Program-made: the position numbers and the translations under genes
In this document: positions 18,480-27,120 of the stretch, piece after piece
Layout of the letters: every line of letters starts with the position of its first letter
Numbering within the stretch: position 1 is the stretch's first letter
From: Pedobacter zeaxanthinifaciens
Lineage (GTDB): Bacteria > Bacteroidota > Bacteroidia > Sphingobacteriales > Sphingobacteriaceae
Length of the DNA stretch: 64,000 nt
Direction of reading: 5' to 3'
NCBI RefSeq assembly: GCF_003313335.1
Contig: NZ_QMHP01000001.1
Span: 248,001-312,000, forward strand
The notes under the pieces: generated by a model
Seen by the model: only the letters and a program-made list of their open reading frames with translations
Databases searched by the model: none
Told to the model about the DNA's origin: nothing

Positions 18480-19292
18480 ATGATAAACTACTTAGATAAA
18501 TTAAAACATACTGATAGCAACAATTTCTTTTTAATGGCTGGTCCTTGCGCCATAGAAGGAGAAGATATAGCGCTTCGCATTGCGGAGAAAATTGTGACAA
18601 TAACTGATAAATTAAACATTCCTTATATTTTTAAAGGCTCTTATCGTAAAGCAAATAGGAGTAAAGGAAGTTCATTTACAGGCATTGGCGACGAAAAGGC
18701 GCTAAAAATACTAGAGAAAGTTGGTAAAGAGTTTAACGTACCAACGGTAACAGATATCCACGAGAGCGCAGAGGCAGCAATGGCGGCAGCTTATGTGGAT
18801 GTGCTTCAAATTCCAGCATTTTTATGCCGTCAAACTGATCTTTTGATTGCTGCAGCCGAAACTGGAAAAGTTGTAAACGTAAAAAAAGGCCAGTTTTTAT
18901 CAGCAGGATCAATGAAGTTTGCAGTGGAGAAAATCCAAGATGCTGGTAATAATAAGGTAATTTTAACCGATAGAGGAAATACTTTTGGTTATCAGGATTT
19001 GATTGTAGATTATCGCGGTTTGCCAGAAATGCAAAGCTTTGGTGTGCCAGTTGTGATGGATTGTACACACTCGTTGCAACAGCCTAATCAAAGTAGCGGT
19101 GTAACTGGAGGTAAGCCTGAGCTGATTACTACTATTGCTAAAGCGGCAATTGCTGTAGGTGCTGATGGCTTGTTTATTGAAACCCATCCAGATCCAGCTA
19201 ATGCGAAATCAGACGGTGCCAACATGTTAAATCTGGCTTTATTGGAAGATTTATTAGTCAAATTAGTTCGAGTTAGACAAGCAGTGATTTAA
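18480..19292 (+). CDS. kdsA: 3-deoxy-8-phosphooctulonate synthase
   Basis: The enzyme condenses phosphoenolpyruvate with arabinose-5-phosphate to Kdo-8-phosphate, the step after KdsD. The 270-residue protein shows the DAHP/KDO8P synthase signatures: AGPCAIEG at about 20-27, FKGSYRKANRSKGSSF, DIHES, PAFLCRQTDLL, and the C-terminal ETHPDPANAKSDGANML. It lies 95 bp downstream of recQ in the same direction, and the DUF2071 gene follows after 7 bp. Confidence 0.96.
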   Translation: MINYLDKLKHTDSNNFFLMAGPCAIEGEDIALRIAEKIVTITDKLNIPYIFKGSYRKANRSKGSSFTGIGDEKALKILEKVGKEFNVPTVTDIHESAEAAMAAAYVDVLQIPAFLCRQTDLLIAAAETGKVVNVKKGQFLSAGSMKFAVEKIQDAGNNKVILTDRGNTFGYQDLIVDYRGLPEMQSFGVPVVMDCTHSLQQPNQSSGVTGGKPELITTIAKAAIAVGADGLFIETHPDPANAKSDGANMLNLALLEDLLVKLVRVRQAVI

Positions 19293-19299
19293 CGAAGAG

Positions 19300-20019
19300 A
19301 TGTCAAAGGCTATTTTTTTATCTGCACAATGGCGCAAGTTAGCATTGGCCAATTACGAGGTTGATAAAGAAATTTTACTTAAATATTTACCTCCATTTAC
19401 AGAACTAGATGATTGGAACGGAAGGTTCTATGTAAGTTTGGTAGGTTTTATGTTTATGGATACCAAACTCAGGGGTTTTGGTATCCCATTTCATGTTAAT
19501 TTTGAAGAGGTCAATTTAAGATTCTACGTTAAGTTTAAAGAAGGTACGATTTGGAAACGAGGCGTTGTTTTTATCAAAGAAATTGTTCCCAAGCCTGCAA
19601 TTACCTTTGTAGCCAATACGGTTTATAAAGAAAAATACCAAACTTTACCAATGAAGCATGCTTGGCAGCATACTGAAGAAGCTTTATCAGTTGCTTACTA
19701 CTGGAAGCTTAGGAATTGGAATAAATTCGCAGTAATTGCAAGTCCAGTTTGTAAGGATATGGGTGTTGGAAGTGAGGAAGAGTTTATAACCGAACATTTT
19801 TGGGGCTATACCAAATTAGCGCCTAACTTAACCTCAGAGTATCAAGTTGAGCATCCAAGATGGCAAACTTATCAGGTAAGGGAATACGATATAGATGTAG
19901 ATTTTGAGGCCAACTACGGAGAAGATTTTGCTATGCTGAACCATCAAACTCCTTCTTCTGTAATGCTAGCGGAAGGGTCTCCAATTAATGTATTGAAAGG
20001 TAGTAAGATTAGGTTTTAA
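19300..20019 (+). CDS. DUF2071 (YqjF-like) protein
   Basis: The 239-residue soluble protein matches the DUF2071/YqjF family: SAQWRKLALANYEVDKEIL near the N-terminus, LPPFTELDDWNGRFYVSLVGF, then the beta-rich acetoacetate-decarboxylase-like core with NLRFYVKFKEG, and the C-terminal SVMLAEGSPINVLKGSKI. The family function is not known; the fold relates to acetoacetate decarboxylase. It begins 7 bp after kdsA, suggesting co-transcription. Its stop overlaps the stop of the convergent DUF6526 gene by three bases. Confidence 0.8.
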   Translation: MSKAIFLSAQWRKLALANYEVDKEILLKYLPPFTELDDWNGRFYVSLVGFMFMDTKLRGFGIPFHVNFEEVNLRFYVKFKEGTIWKRGVVFIKEIVPKPAITFVANTVYKEKYQTLPMKHAWQHTEEALSVAYYWKLRNWNKFAVIASPVCKDMGVGSEEEFITEHFWGYTKLAPNLTSEYQVEHPRWQTYQVREYDIDVDFEANYGEDFAMLNHQTPSSVMLAEGSPINVLKGSKIRF

Positions 20020-20432
20020 ATTCTATAATAATCTGCTCTCCAATTTTTGATCAGCAGCTTAATTTCCTTTGGACTTAGCTTCTCCCTTAAAGCTTGATCT
20101 GTTAAGGCTACAAATTCTTCGTCACTAGCAAATCTCAATGCTAATATTTGTCCCATCCTTAATTCAGTTGGTAAGGCTTTTCCAGTAAGCATGAAATAGC
20201 GTAACCTTTCTTCGGCCCTTGCCGCTCTATCCTGTACTCGTAACGAAAAATATCTCGCAAAAAATAATGCCACTATTAATAGAAGGAAACCAATAACCAT
20301 TAAACCGTGAGTAAAATCGCTATGCTTTAAAAAGGCATATACTGCGCAACAAAATGCTAAAAACGTAATGGGTACCGCTACAAAATGGTACGCGGGGTTA
20401 AATCGGATATGATTTTTATAGTTTTGCTCCAT
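20016..20432 (-). CDS. DUF6526-like membrane protein
   Basis: The 138-residue protein opens with EQNYKNHIRFNPAYHFVAVP, the start typical of DUF6526 in Bacteroidota, followed by two hydrophobic segments at about 17-34 and 42-60 and a cytosolic helical domain (about 65-138, with RAARAEERLRYFMLTGKALP). Function is unknown. It starts 7 bp after the stop of the PorE-like gene and is probably in its operon. Confidence 0.7.
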   Translation of the reverse strand: MEQNYKNHIRFNPAYHFVAVPITFLAFCCAVYAFLKHSDFTHGLMVIGFLLLIVALFFARYFSLRVQDRAARAEERLRYFMLTGKALPTELRMGQILALRFASDEEFVALTDQALREKLSPKEIKLLIKNWRADYYRI

Positions 20433-20439
20433 TATATGT

Positions 20440-22332
20440 TTATATGTTGATGATTAAAAATTCTGTTCTTCTATTTTTTTGTTTACCATCGTCGGTTGAG
20501 TTGTCAAAAGCGGGTTTTTCTTCACCATAACCTTTGTAAGTGAGTTGTTTTTTATCCACGCCATTGTTAATCAGGTAATCATAAACTGCCTTGGCTCTGT
20601 TTTCAGACAATTTTTGATTTGCCTTGTTATCACCAACGTTATCAGTATGTCCTTGTATTTCAATTACTAAGTTAGTGTTGTTTTTCAAAACATCCGTTAA
20701 AATATTAAGCTCCACTAGTGAGGCCGGTAATAATTCCGATTGATTGGTGTCAAAAAATACATTGTTCAATTGAACTTTGCTGCCAATTTTGAATTTCTCT
20801 AATAAAATTTCTAATTCAAAAGGTTTGTTGGCGTCGGCTGGTTTAATATCGAGATGTTTCGAATACAGTAAATACCCTTCTGTGAAAACGTTGAACGCAT
20901 AATTTTCATTTGCAGGCATTACGGCCATAAAATCTCCGGTTACTTTATCGGTAATTTCATTATAGGCGGCAAGTTTATTGCGCAAATTAATTACCAAAAC
21001 AGAAGCTTCCAAAGGCATTTTAGTTTCGCTATCCTTTACAATGCCTTTAACGTAAGTAATTGGTTGCGGTTTAATTGCATCAGGCAACTTAAATCTATAA
21101 ATATCTACATCTCCAAAACCACCATCTAAATCCGAAGAAAACAAGCCTTCCTGTCCATCTGCACTTACTATGAAACCAAACTCGTCGTTAAAAGTGTTGA
21201 TAGGGTAACCTAAATTAACTGGCTTTGAAAAAGAGCCATCGGGCTGCAATCTACTCATGAAGATATCTTTTTGTCCAAGTCCAGGCCAACCATCTGACGA
21301 AAAGTACAAGGTTTTACCGTCTGGGTGAATGAAGGGCGTAGCTTCATCATAGGGTGTATTTATGGTTGGTCCTAAGTTAGTAGGAGTTGTCCAGTAACCT
21401 TCTTCATCCATTACCGATTTCCAAATATCGTAGCCACCAAAGCCTCCGGGTCTGTTGCTTAAAAAGTATAAAGTACTGCCGTCGGCGCTAATTGCCGGTT
21501 GAGATTCCCATTCACCAGTATTAATGGTTTGCCCCAGGTTAATAGGTTTGCTCCAATCATTTCCCTCTCTCCGGCACACGTAAATATCGCATCTGCCTAA
21601 GCCGTCAGGTCTATTGCAGCCAGTAAAAAACAAGTATCTTCCATCGGGAGATAGCGATTGCGCTCCCTCGTTAAAATTCACGGTATTAATGTTGTCACTT
21701 AACGATTTTGCCTTTTCCCAGTTCCCGTTCTTTTTTGCTGAAGTATAAAAATCTTCGTTTCCTTTGATATTTCTGGTAAAGATGATGGTTTGGCCATCTG
21801 CCGTTAAAGCAGGGAAATAGTCACGGTATTCGCTATTTACATAAAAACCCATATTGAAGGGTTGGTAAGGCACAGCATTTTTAATGGCATTTAGTGAAAA
21901 ATCGCAATCAATGATGTATTTTTTAGCCTTATCTAAAAACTTTTGATCAACGTTAACAGCTTTTGCTACAAAATTTTGGAAACTTTCTTTTGCCTCTCTA
22001 TAATCTCCAGTTTGCAATTCAGTTTCACCAAGTATAAAATAGGTATTTGGACTTTGTACGGGTGCTGCTTTAATAGCTAATCTATAATTTTCCTTAGCCT
22101 TTTGAATGTTTCTAATCCGTTTGTAGATATCTCCAAGCTGTAAATAAGCTTGTTGAAATTTTGGATCGGCTTTTACAGCATCATTCAAATTTTTTATGGC
22201 TTCATCAAAAATGTTTTGTCGCACAAATTGCTGTGCGTCTTCATAACTGTTTTGAGCTTTTTTAACGGTCGATTGCGCAATAGCACTTGCGCTGTATAGC
22301 AAGATAAAAACAACAAAAAAGTATCTGCACAT
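20440..22332 (-). CDS. PorE-like outer-membrane lipid/peptidoglycan anchor: TPR, PD40 propeller, CRD, OmpA
   Basis: The 630-residue exported protein has a signal peptide ending near ASAIAQ (residue 20). Domains in order are: TPR units (about 25-155); a PD40 beta-propeller whose blades each show a ...DGxxLYF... core (about 165-410; PDGRYLFFTGC, ADGSTLYFLSNRPGG, PDGKTLYFSSDGWPG); a carboxypeptidase-regulatory-like fold (about 422-510); and an OmpA C-terminal domain (about 520-630) with the peptidoglycan-binding GHTDNVGD and LSENRAKAVYDYL. This is the domain order of Porphyromonas gingivalis PorE, a T9SS component that binds peptidoglycan, though many paralogues exist in Bacteroidota. No signal-peptide cysteine for lipidation is obvious. 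Confidence 0.85.
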   Translation of the reverse strand: MCRYFFVVFILLYSASAIAQSTVKKAQNSYEDAQQFVRQNIFDEAIKNLNDAVKADPKFQQAYLQLGDIYKRIRNIQKAKENYRLAIKAAPVQSPNTYFILGETELQTGDYREAKESFQNFVAKAVNVDQKFLDKAKKYIIDCDFSLNAIKNAVPYQPFNMGFYVNSEYRDYFPALTADGQTIIFTRNIKGNEDFYTSAKKNGNWEKAKSLSDNINTVNFNEGAQSLSPDGRYLFFTGCNRPDGLGRCDIYVCRREGNDWSKPINLGQTINTGEWESQPAISADGSTLYFLSNRPGGFGGYDIWKSVMDEEGYWTTPTNLGPTINTPYDEATPFIHPDGKTLYFSSDGWPGLGQKDIFMSRLQPDGSFSKPVNLGYPINTFNDEFGFIVSADGQEGLFSSDLDGGFGDVDIYRFKLPDAIKPQPITYVKGIVKDSETKMPLEASVLVINLRNKLAAYNEITDKVTGDFMAVMPANENYAFNVFTEGYLLYSKHLDIKPADANKPFELEILLEKFKIGSKVQLNNVFFDTNQSELLPASLVELNILTDVLKNNTNLVIEIQGHTDNVGDNKANQKLSENRAKAVYDYLINNGVDKKQLTYKGYGEEKPAFDNSTDDGKQKNRRTEFLIINI

Positions 22333-22418
22333 ATTTAATAGTTAATTAATCTGTAAAAGTTCGAATAAAATCCGAGTAGCAATTTACAAACAATTAAGCA
22401 ATTAACCGATGAGCCAAA

Positions 22419-23042
22419 TTACGGGATATTTAAAAATTTATGAGTTTGCAGCGAAATTTCCCATTTGGGGTTGGCCATTACGTAATCTACAATTAGCGGA
22501 GTAACGGTTTTGGCTTTAGACCATTCTGGCTGTAAGTAAAGTTTGCAGTTTGGACCAACCATTTCTGCGTATTTCTCCGCCCATTCAAAATCACTTTTAT
22601 TAAAAACAATCACCTTTAACTCGTTGGCAAAAGGAGCAATATCTGGCCTGGGCGCTTTGAATTTTTTGGGAGATAAACAGATCCAATCCCAAGAACCAGA
22701 AAGAGGATAGGCGCCAGAAGTTTCAATAAACGTAAGTATGCCTTTTTCCTGCAAAGATTTTGTGAGGTAATCTAAATTATAAATCAATGGCTCACCTCCC
22801 GTTACCACCACTGCTTTTCCGGGGAAAGTATTTGCTTTAGCCACAATGTCGTCAGCTAAAGTTAAGGGGTGTAACTCTGCATCCCAGCTTTCTTTCACAT
22901 CGCACCAATGGCAACCTACATCACAGCCGCCTAGTCTGATAAAATAAGCAGCTTTGCCGGTATTGTAGCCTTCGCCCTGTATTGTGTAAAATTCTTCCAT
23001 TAAAGGAAGTAAAGTGCCGTCTTCTGGAATATGATGTGCCAT
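22419..23042 (-). CDS. queE: 7-carboxy-7-deazaguanine synthase
   Basis: The radical-SAM enzyme turns 6-carboxytetrahydropterin into 7-carboxy-7-deazaguanine in queuosine synthesis. The 207-residue protein carries the cluster motif CxxxCxxC in GGCDVGCHWCDVKESW at about 33-48, preceded by the substrate loop QGEGYNTGKAAYFIRLGG, and the GGEPL glycine-rich SAM site near residue 82. Other queuosine genes are not adjacent, but a queuosine-precursor transporter lies at 31536. Confidence 0.92.
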   Translation of the reverse strand: MAHHIPEDGTLLPLMEEFYTIQGEGYNTGKAAYFIRLGGCDVGCHWCDVKESWDAELHPLTLADDIVAKANTFPGKAVVVTGGEPLIYNLDYLTKSLQEKGILTFIETSGAYPLSGSWDWICLSPKKFKAPRPDIAPFANELKVIVFNKSDFEWAEKYAEMVGPNCKLYLQPEWSKAKTVTPLIVDYVMANPKWEISLQTHKFLNIP

Positions 23043-23054
23043 AAATTAAGGATG

Positions 23055-23062
23055 CAAAGGTA
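23055..23062 (-). promoter_or_regulatory. Candidate -7 box of queE
   Basis: TACCTTTG followed by CAT on the minus strand lies 12 bases before the queE ATG. Confidence 0.45.
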
Positions 23063-23121
23063 AGTAATTATGCTACAATCTACTAATATCTGTATCTTGT
23101 CAAAGTAATTTTAGCAGCGAT

Positions 23122-23451
23122 ATGAAATGGTTTAAATTGGATGCGGATTTGCCTGAGCAGGATTTTATTAACGTATTTAAGGTAAATGGAAAGAAAATTT
23201 GCTTGATCCGAAACCAAGGTAAGCTACATGCTGTGCAAAACAGGTGCCCTCACGCGGGAGGAATTTTAAGTAAAGGTTGGTGTAAAAATGGAAATGTCGT
23301 TTGCCCTATACACCGATACGAATATGATTTAGAAACTGGGAGAGGTGCAGCAGCGCAAAGAGATTATATTGATATTTACCCTGTAGAGGAAAGGAGCGAT
23401 GGCATTTACATTGGTATGAAGGAGAGTTTTTGGAAGAGATTGTTTAGTTAA
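23122..23451 (+). CDS. Rieske [2Fe-2S] ferredoxin-like protein
   Basis: The 109-residue cytoplasmic protein is a single Rieske domain. The cluster ligands are visible as CPHAGG (Cys-x-His at about 42-44) and CPIHRYEYD (Cys-x-x-His at about 61-64). Such small proteins serve as electron carriers for Rieske-type oxygenases or stand in nitrite-reductase small-subunit-like roles; no oxygenase partner is adjacent. Its 3' end overlaps that of the convergent PIN toxin gene by 8 bp. Confidence 0.9.
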   Translation: MKWFKLDADLPEQDFINVFKVNGKKICLIRNQGKLHAVQNRCPHAGGILSKGWCKNGNVVCPIHRYEYDLETGRGAAAQRDYIDIYPVEERSDGIYIGMKESFWKRLFS

Positions 23452-23863
23452 GCAGGTAATCTGAAAAGAAACGTTCGCAGGAAAGTACTTCTATTTCTGA
23501 AAAATGAAAATCTTCGGTATCTTCAGTGATGATATACTTACATTTAACCGACTTTGCAGCGTAATATTCCAATCCATCTTCAAAATCATTAATTCTTTTG
23601 TTAGAAATGGTATCAATTACTCCGTTAGCAGTATTGTCTGCAATTCTGATGTATTCACATAGCGTAGTGATTTTTTGCTTTGCCGAAGCTTTGTTTTTCT
23701 TTTCTGCAAAATAGAAAGCAATTGCCAAGCACATAGGAGAGGTGTAAACTTCAAATTTAGGGTGGCTCGCTAAACTTAATATTCTTGAAGAATAATTAAA
23801 TAACGGGAATTCTTTGTTTAATACTGAAATTAAAACATTGGCATCCAGAAAAATCCGCGTCAT
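23444..23863 (-). CDS. PIN-domain ribonuclease, VapC-like toxin
   Basis: The 139-residue protein has a PIN domain with the conserved acidic residues in place: FLDANVLISVL (Asp7), the central NDFEDGLEYYAA, and ITEDTEDF near residue 116. PIN toxins cleave RNA, often tRNA. It starts one base after the stop of a ribbon-helix-helix-like antitoxin gene, the usual antitoxin-first order. The C-terminus overlaps the convergent Rieske gene. Target is unknown. Confidence 0.85.
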   Translation of the reverse strand: MTRIFLDANVLISVLNKEFPLFNYSSRILSLASHPKFEVYTSPMCLAIAFYFAEKKNKASAKQKITTLCEYIRIADNTANGVIDTISNKRINDFEDGLEYYAAKSVKCKYIITEDTEDFHFSEIEVLSCERFFSDYLLN

Positions 23864-23864
23864 T

Positions 23865-24131
23865 TTACTTGGATTTTTTAGCGTTAAAAAATTCGTCTTT
23901 TAAATCTTTACTAGAAGTTTTCGGAGTTCTTTTATATTCTACTTCACCTTCGGCAACTTTACTTACCCACTCACTTATAGGGAAATCTTCTAACGATTTA
24001 TATTGTGCAGAGGTAACTTGGGTAAGTAAAAACTCAATTAAACGAGATAAGCTGATGTTGTTTGCAGCAGCGTATTTCTTTGCTTTTTCAACTACATTTT
24101 GATCAAAACTCAATGTTAATTTGGTATCCAT
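23865..24131 (-). CDS. DUF6364 / ribbon-helix-helix antitoxin
   Basis: The 88-residue protein begins with TKLTLSFDQNVVEKAKKYAA and NNISLSRLIEFLL, the strand-helix-helix pattern of RHH regulators assigned to DUF6364. The C-terminal half is charged and probably flexible, ready to wrap the toxin. The gene has a near-perfect Shine-Dalgarno sequence, rare in this window. Antitoxins of this kind usually repress their own promoter. Confidence 0.8.
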   Translation of the reverse strand: MDTKLTLSFDQNVVEKAKKYAAANNISLSRLIEFLLTQVTSAQYKSLEDFPISEWVSKVAEGEVEYKRTPKTSSKDLKDEFFNAKKSK

Positions 24132-24136
24132 CTTTT

Positions 24137-24144
24137 ACCTCCTT
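24137..24144 (-). promoter_or_regulatory. Strong Shine-Dalgarno before antitoxin
   Basis: AGGAGGT on the minus strand lies five bases before the antitoxin ATG. I saw no comparably strong SD before any other gene of this window; Bacteroidota seldom use them, so this hints at a foreign origin or enhanced antitoxin translation. Confidence 0.7.
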
Positions 24145-24159
24145 TTACAAGTAACATCA

Positions 24160-24167
24160 CAAATGTA
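24160..24167 (-). promoter_or_regulatory. Candidate -7 box of toxin-antitoxin operon
   Basis: TACATTTG on the minus strand lies 28 bases before the antitoxin ATG, with the SD between them. Confidence 0.45.
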
Positions 24168-24181
24168 TATGCTTTACGTGT

Positions 24182-24273
24182 AATAAAAAATAGTTATACG
24201 TATTTTATTCCTGTAAAGAGTAAGGAATTTATAAGTAGATATCGATATAACTACCTGAATAAAAATAGTTATA
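24182..24273. promoter_or_regulatory. Palindrome and direct repeats upstream of toxin-antitoxin
   Basis: Two direct copies of AATAAAA(A)ATAGTTATA (24182-24198 and 24258-24273) flank a palindrome ATATCGATAT at 24239-24248, itself bracketed by GTAG and CTAC. ATACGTAT lies next to the first repeat. Such arrangement suits an operator for the RHH antitoxin, but this is inference. Confidence 0.4.
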
Positions 24274-24313
24274 AACTAATATTTAAAAGTGTCTAGGTGC
24301 TGAAGGATATTGA

Positions 24314-25192
24314 TTAATAAATTTCTTTTCTAGCCGATGCTAATGTATTCTTCAATAATCCAACGATAGTCATCAATCCAACACCTCCTGGTACAGGGGT
24401 AATGAACGAAGATTTAGGAGCTACATTATCGAAATCTACATCGCCGTAAAGCTTAAAGCCAGATTTAGTTTCTGTTGAGGTTTCTCTGTTGATACCTACA
24501 TCAATTACAATGGCGCCTGGTTTCACCATATCTGCTGTGATAAAGTTCTTTTTACCAATTGCCGCAATGATAATGTCCGCTTGTAAAACTTGTTCCTTAA
24601 GATCTTTGGTTTTGCTATGCGTTAGCGTAACGGTACAATTCCCAGGGTTTGCGTTGCGAGCCATTAAAACACTCATCGGGCTACCCACAATGTTACTACG
24701 GCCAACCACAACACAGTGCATTCCAGTAGTATCAATGTGATATGCCTGTAGCATTAGCAAAATACCATAAGGCGTAGCAGGAATGTAGCAAGGTAAATTA
24801 CGCATCATCCTGCCTAAATTAATAGGATGGAAGCCATCCACATCTTTCTTAGGATCAATAGCTTCGGTAACTTTTTCAGGATCAATGTGTTTTGGCAAAG
24901 GCAACTGAACAATTAATCCATCTACATCCGCATCTGCATTAATTTCTCTTACTTTTTCCAAAAGCTCGGCCTCAGTAACGGAATTATCGTAACGGTATAA
25001 AGATGATTTAAAGCCTACTTTTTCGCAGTTTTTCATCTTGCTGGCAACGTAAGTTTCGCTACCTCCGTCGTTACCAACTAAAATGGCCACCAAGTGAGGT
25101 TTTCTGCCGCTATCAGCAGTAAATTTAGCTGCTTCTTCCGCTATTTCAACTTTAACTTTTTCTGATACGTATTTTCCGTCGAGTAATTGCAT
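24314..25192 (-). CDS. folD: Methylenetetrahydrofolate dehydrogenase / cyclohydrolase
   Basis: The bifunctional enzyme interconverts 5,10-methylene- and 10-formyl-tetrahydrofolate with NADP. From the ATG at 25192 the product is 292 residues, the family length. The frame is open for 25 more codons upstream, but these lie in repeat sequence and are not family-like. Signatures are [14 protein letters not shown] (catalytic Lys), [28 protein letters not shown], the nucleotide loop [16 protein letters not shown] and the C-terminal [15 protein letters not shown]. Confidence 0.95.
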   Translation of the reverse strand: MQLLDGKYVSEKVKVEIAEEAAKFTADSGRKPHLVAILVGNDGGSETYVASKMKNCEKVGFKSSLYRYDNSVTEAELLEKVREINADADVDGLIVQLPLPKHIDPEKVTEAIDPKKDVDGFHPINLGRMMRNLPCYIPATPYGILLMLQAYHIDTTGMHCVVVGRSNIVGSPMSVLMARNANPGNCTVTLTHSKTKDLKEQVLQADIIIAAIGKKNFITADMVKPGAIVIDVGINRETSTETKSGFKLYGDVDFDNVAPKSSFITPVPGGVGLMTIVGLLKNTLASARKEIY

Positions 25193-25194
25193 TG

Positions 25195-25270
25195 GGTATT
25201 GAGTATAGCGTAATGAGTATTGAGGTAAGCGTTCTGCAAATCGCAATACGCAAATCTCAATACGCAATAC
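25195..25270. repeat. Degenerate GTATTGAG-word array between lepA and folD
   Basis: The words GTATTGAGTA, GAGTATTGAGG, and on the other side CAATACGC and CTCAATACGC recur within about 75 bp. This fills the whole spacer between the lepA stop and the folD start. Confidence 0.6.
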
Positions 25271-25273
25271 TAG

Positions 25274-27061
25274 TTAATCTAATTTTAAAACTGCCATGAA
25301 AGCACTTTGAGGTATTTCAACGTTACCTACTTGGCGCATACGTTTTTTACCTTTTTTCTGCTTTTCTAATAATTTACGCTTACGTGAAATATCACCACCG
25401 TAACATTTAGCGGTTACATCTTTACGTAAGGCACTAATGGTTTCGCGGGCAATAACTTTAGCACCAATTGAAGCCTGTATTTTAATCTCAAACTGTTGGC
25501 GAGGCAACAACTCTTTCAGTTTTTCGCAAATTTTCTTACCAAAATCGTAAGCATTTGAACGGTGAATAAGTGATGATAACGCATCTACAGGCTCTTCGTT
25601 CAATAACATATCCAATCTTACCAAGTCAGATTTACGGTAACCAATAGGGTGGTAGTCAAAAGAAGCATAACCTTTAGAAATCGTTTTCAGCTTATCGTAG
25701 AAATCAAATACAATTTCGCCCATTGGCATTTCAAAAATCAATTCAACCCTATCCGCAGTTAAATAAGATTGATTAACAATGATACCACGCTTTTGAATAC
25801 ATAAGCTCAACACCGGGCCAACAAATTCAGCTTTGGTAATGATGTTCGCCTTGATGAAAGGTTCTTCTACATAATCCAATTTACTTGGATCCGGTAAATC
25901 AGAAGGGTTGTTTACGATAATCAAATCACCTTTGGTGCCGTATGCATTATAAGATACGTTGGGAACCGTGGTAATTACAGTCATATCGAACTCACGCTCC
26001 AAACGTTCTTGGATAATTTCCATGTGCAGCATTCCCAAGAAACCGCAACGGAAACCGAAGCCAAGCGCCGCAGAACTTTCTGGCTCAAAAACTATGGAAG
26101 CATCGTTCAACTGCAATTTATGCATCGCCTCTCTCAGTTCCTCGTAATCTTCTGTATCAACGGGGTAAATACCTGCAAATACCATAGGTTTTACCTCTTC
26201 AAATCCCTGAATGCCTTCTTTAGAGCCGTTTTCCACTGTGGTGATGGTATCACCAACTTTTACCTCACGGGCTTCTTTAATTCCAGAAATGATATAACCT
26301 ACATCCCCAGTTTTTACCGAACTCCTAGGTGCCATGTCTAACTTCAGGATACCCACTTCGTCGGCAATGTACTGTCTTTCTGTATTGATAAATCTTACCT
26401 TGTCGCCTTTTTTAATTTCGCCGTTTACAACTTTGTAGTAAGCAATAATGCCTCTAAATGAGTTAAATACACTGTCGAAAATTAAGGCTTGCAACGGTGC
26501 TTGCGGATCGCCAACTGGCGCCGGAACACGTTCAACAATTGCCGCCAAAATATCGGGAATTCCCATTCCGGTTTTACCCGAAGCAGGGATAATATCTTCT
26601 CTCTTACAGCCAATTAAATCAATAATTTGATCTTTAACTTCCTCTGGCATAGCGCCAGGTAAGTCCATTTTATTTAAAATTGGAATAATTTCCAAGTCAT
26701 GTTCTAAAGCCAAATAAAGATTAGAAATGGTTTGAGCTTGAATGCCTTGCGACGCATCTACAATTAAAAGTGCACCTTCACAAGCGGCAATGGAACGAGA
26801 AACTTCATAGGAGAAATCCACGTGGCCTGGCGTATCAATCAAGTTGAAAACATACTCCTGTCCATCCAGTTTGTAGTTCATTTGTATGGCATGACTTTTA
26901 ATGGTTATGCCCCGCTCACGCTCCAAATCCATGTTGTCCAACAATTGCGCCTGCGCTTCACGCTGCGAAATGGTATTGGTATATTCTAATAAACGGTCGG
27001 CCAAAGTGCTCTTACCGTGGTCAATATGTGCAATTATGCAGAAGTTACGTATATTCTTCAT
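25274..27061 (-). CDS. lepA: Elongation factor 4 (LepA)
   Basis: The ribosomal GTPase back-translocates or remodels stalled ribosomes. From the ATG at 27061 the product is 595 residues. Ten more codons are open upstream, but the promoter box at 27070-27077 lies inside them, so the inner ATG is chosen. Signatures are P-loop [14 protein letters not shown], effector region with [17 protein letters not shown] and NKMDLPGA, then the LepA-specific C-terminal domain ending near the Lys/Arg-rich [15 protein letters not shown]. No frameshift. Confidence 0.97.
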   Translation of the reverse strand: MKNIRNFCIIAHIDHGKSTLADRLLEYTNTISQREAQAQLLDNMDLERERGITIKSHAIQMNYKLDGQEYVFNLIDTPGHVDFSYEVSRSIAACEGALLIVDASQGIQAQTISNLYLALEHDLEIIPILNKMDLPGAMPEEVKDQIIDLIGCKREDIIPASGKTGMGIPDILAAIVERVPAPVGDPQAPLQALIFDSVFNSFRGIIAYYKVVNGEIKKGDKVRFINTERQYIADEVGILKLDMAPRSSVKTGDVGYIISGIKEAREVKVGDTITTVENGSKEGIQGFEEVKPMVFAGIYPVDTEDYEELREAMHKLQLNDASIVFEPESSAALGFGFRCGFLGMLHMEIIQERLEREFDMTVITTVPNVSYNAYGTKGDLIIVNNPSDLPDPSKLDYVEEPFIKANIITKAEFVGPVLSLCIQKRGIIVNQSYLTADRVELIFEMPMGEIVFDFYDKLKTISKGYASFDYHPIGYRKSDLVRLDMLLNEEPVDALSSLIHRSNAYDFGKKICEKLKELLPRQQFEIKIQASIGAKVIARETISALRKDVTAKCYGGDISRKRKLLEKQKKGKKRMRQVGNVEIPQSAFMAVLKLD

Positions 27062-27069
27062 CTTCGCTG

Positions 27070-27077
27070 CAAAGATA
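27070..27077 (-). promoter_or_regulatory. Candidate -7 box of lepA
   Basis: TATCTTTG followed by CAG on the minus strand lies eight bases before the chosen lepA ATG and inside the longer open frame, which argues for the shorter protein. Confidence 0.5.
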
Positions 27078-27120
27078 GCGTTTTTAAGCAAATTTAATTA
27101 TAGTAAATTGTTGGACTAGA

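Noticed and set aside
25193..25267. Longer FolD N-terminus
   Set aside because: The extra 25 codons lie in repeat words; the conserved family start is at 25192.
27062..27091. Longer LepA N-terminus
   Set aside because: A TAnnTTTG box lies inside the extension and the family starts at the inner ATG.
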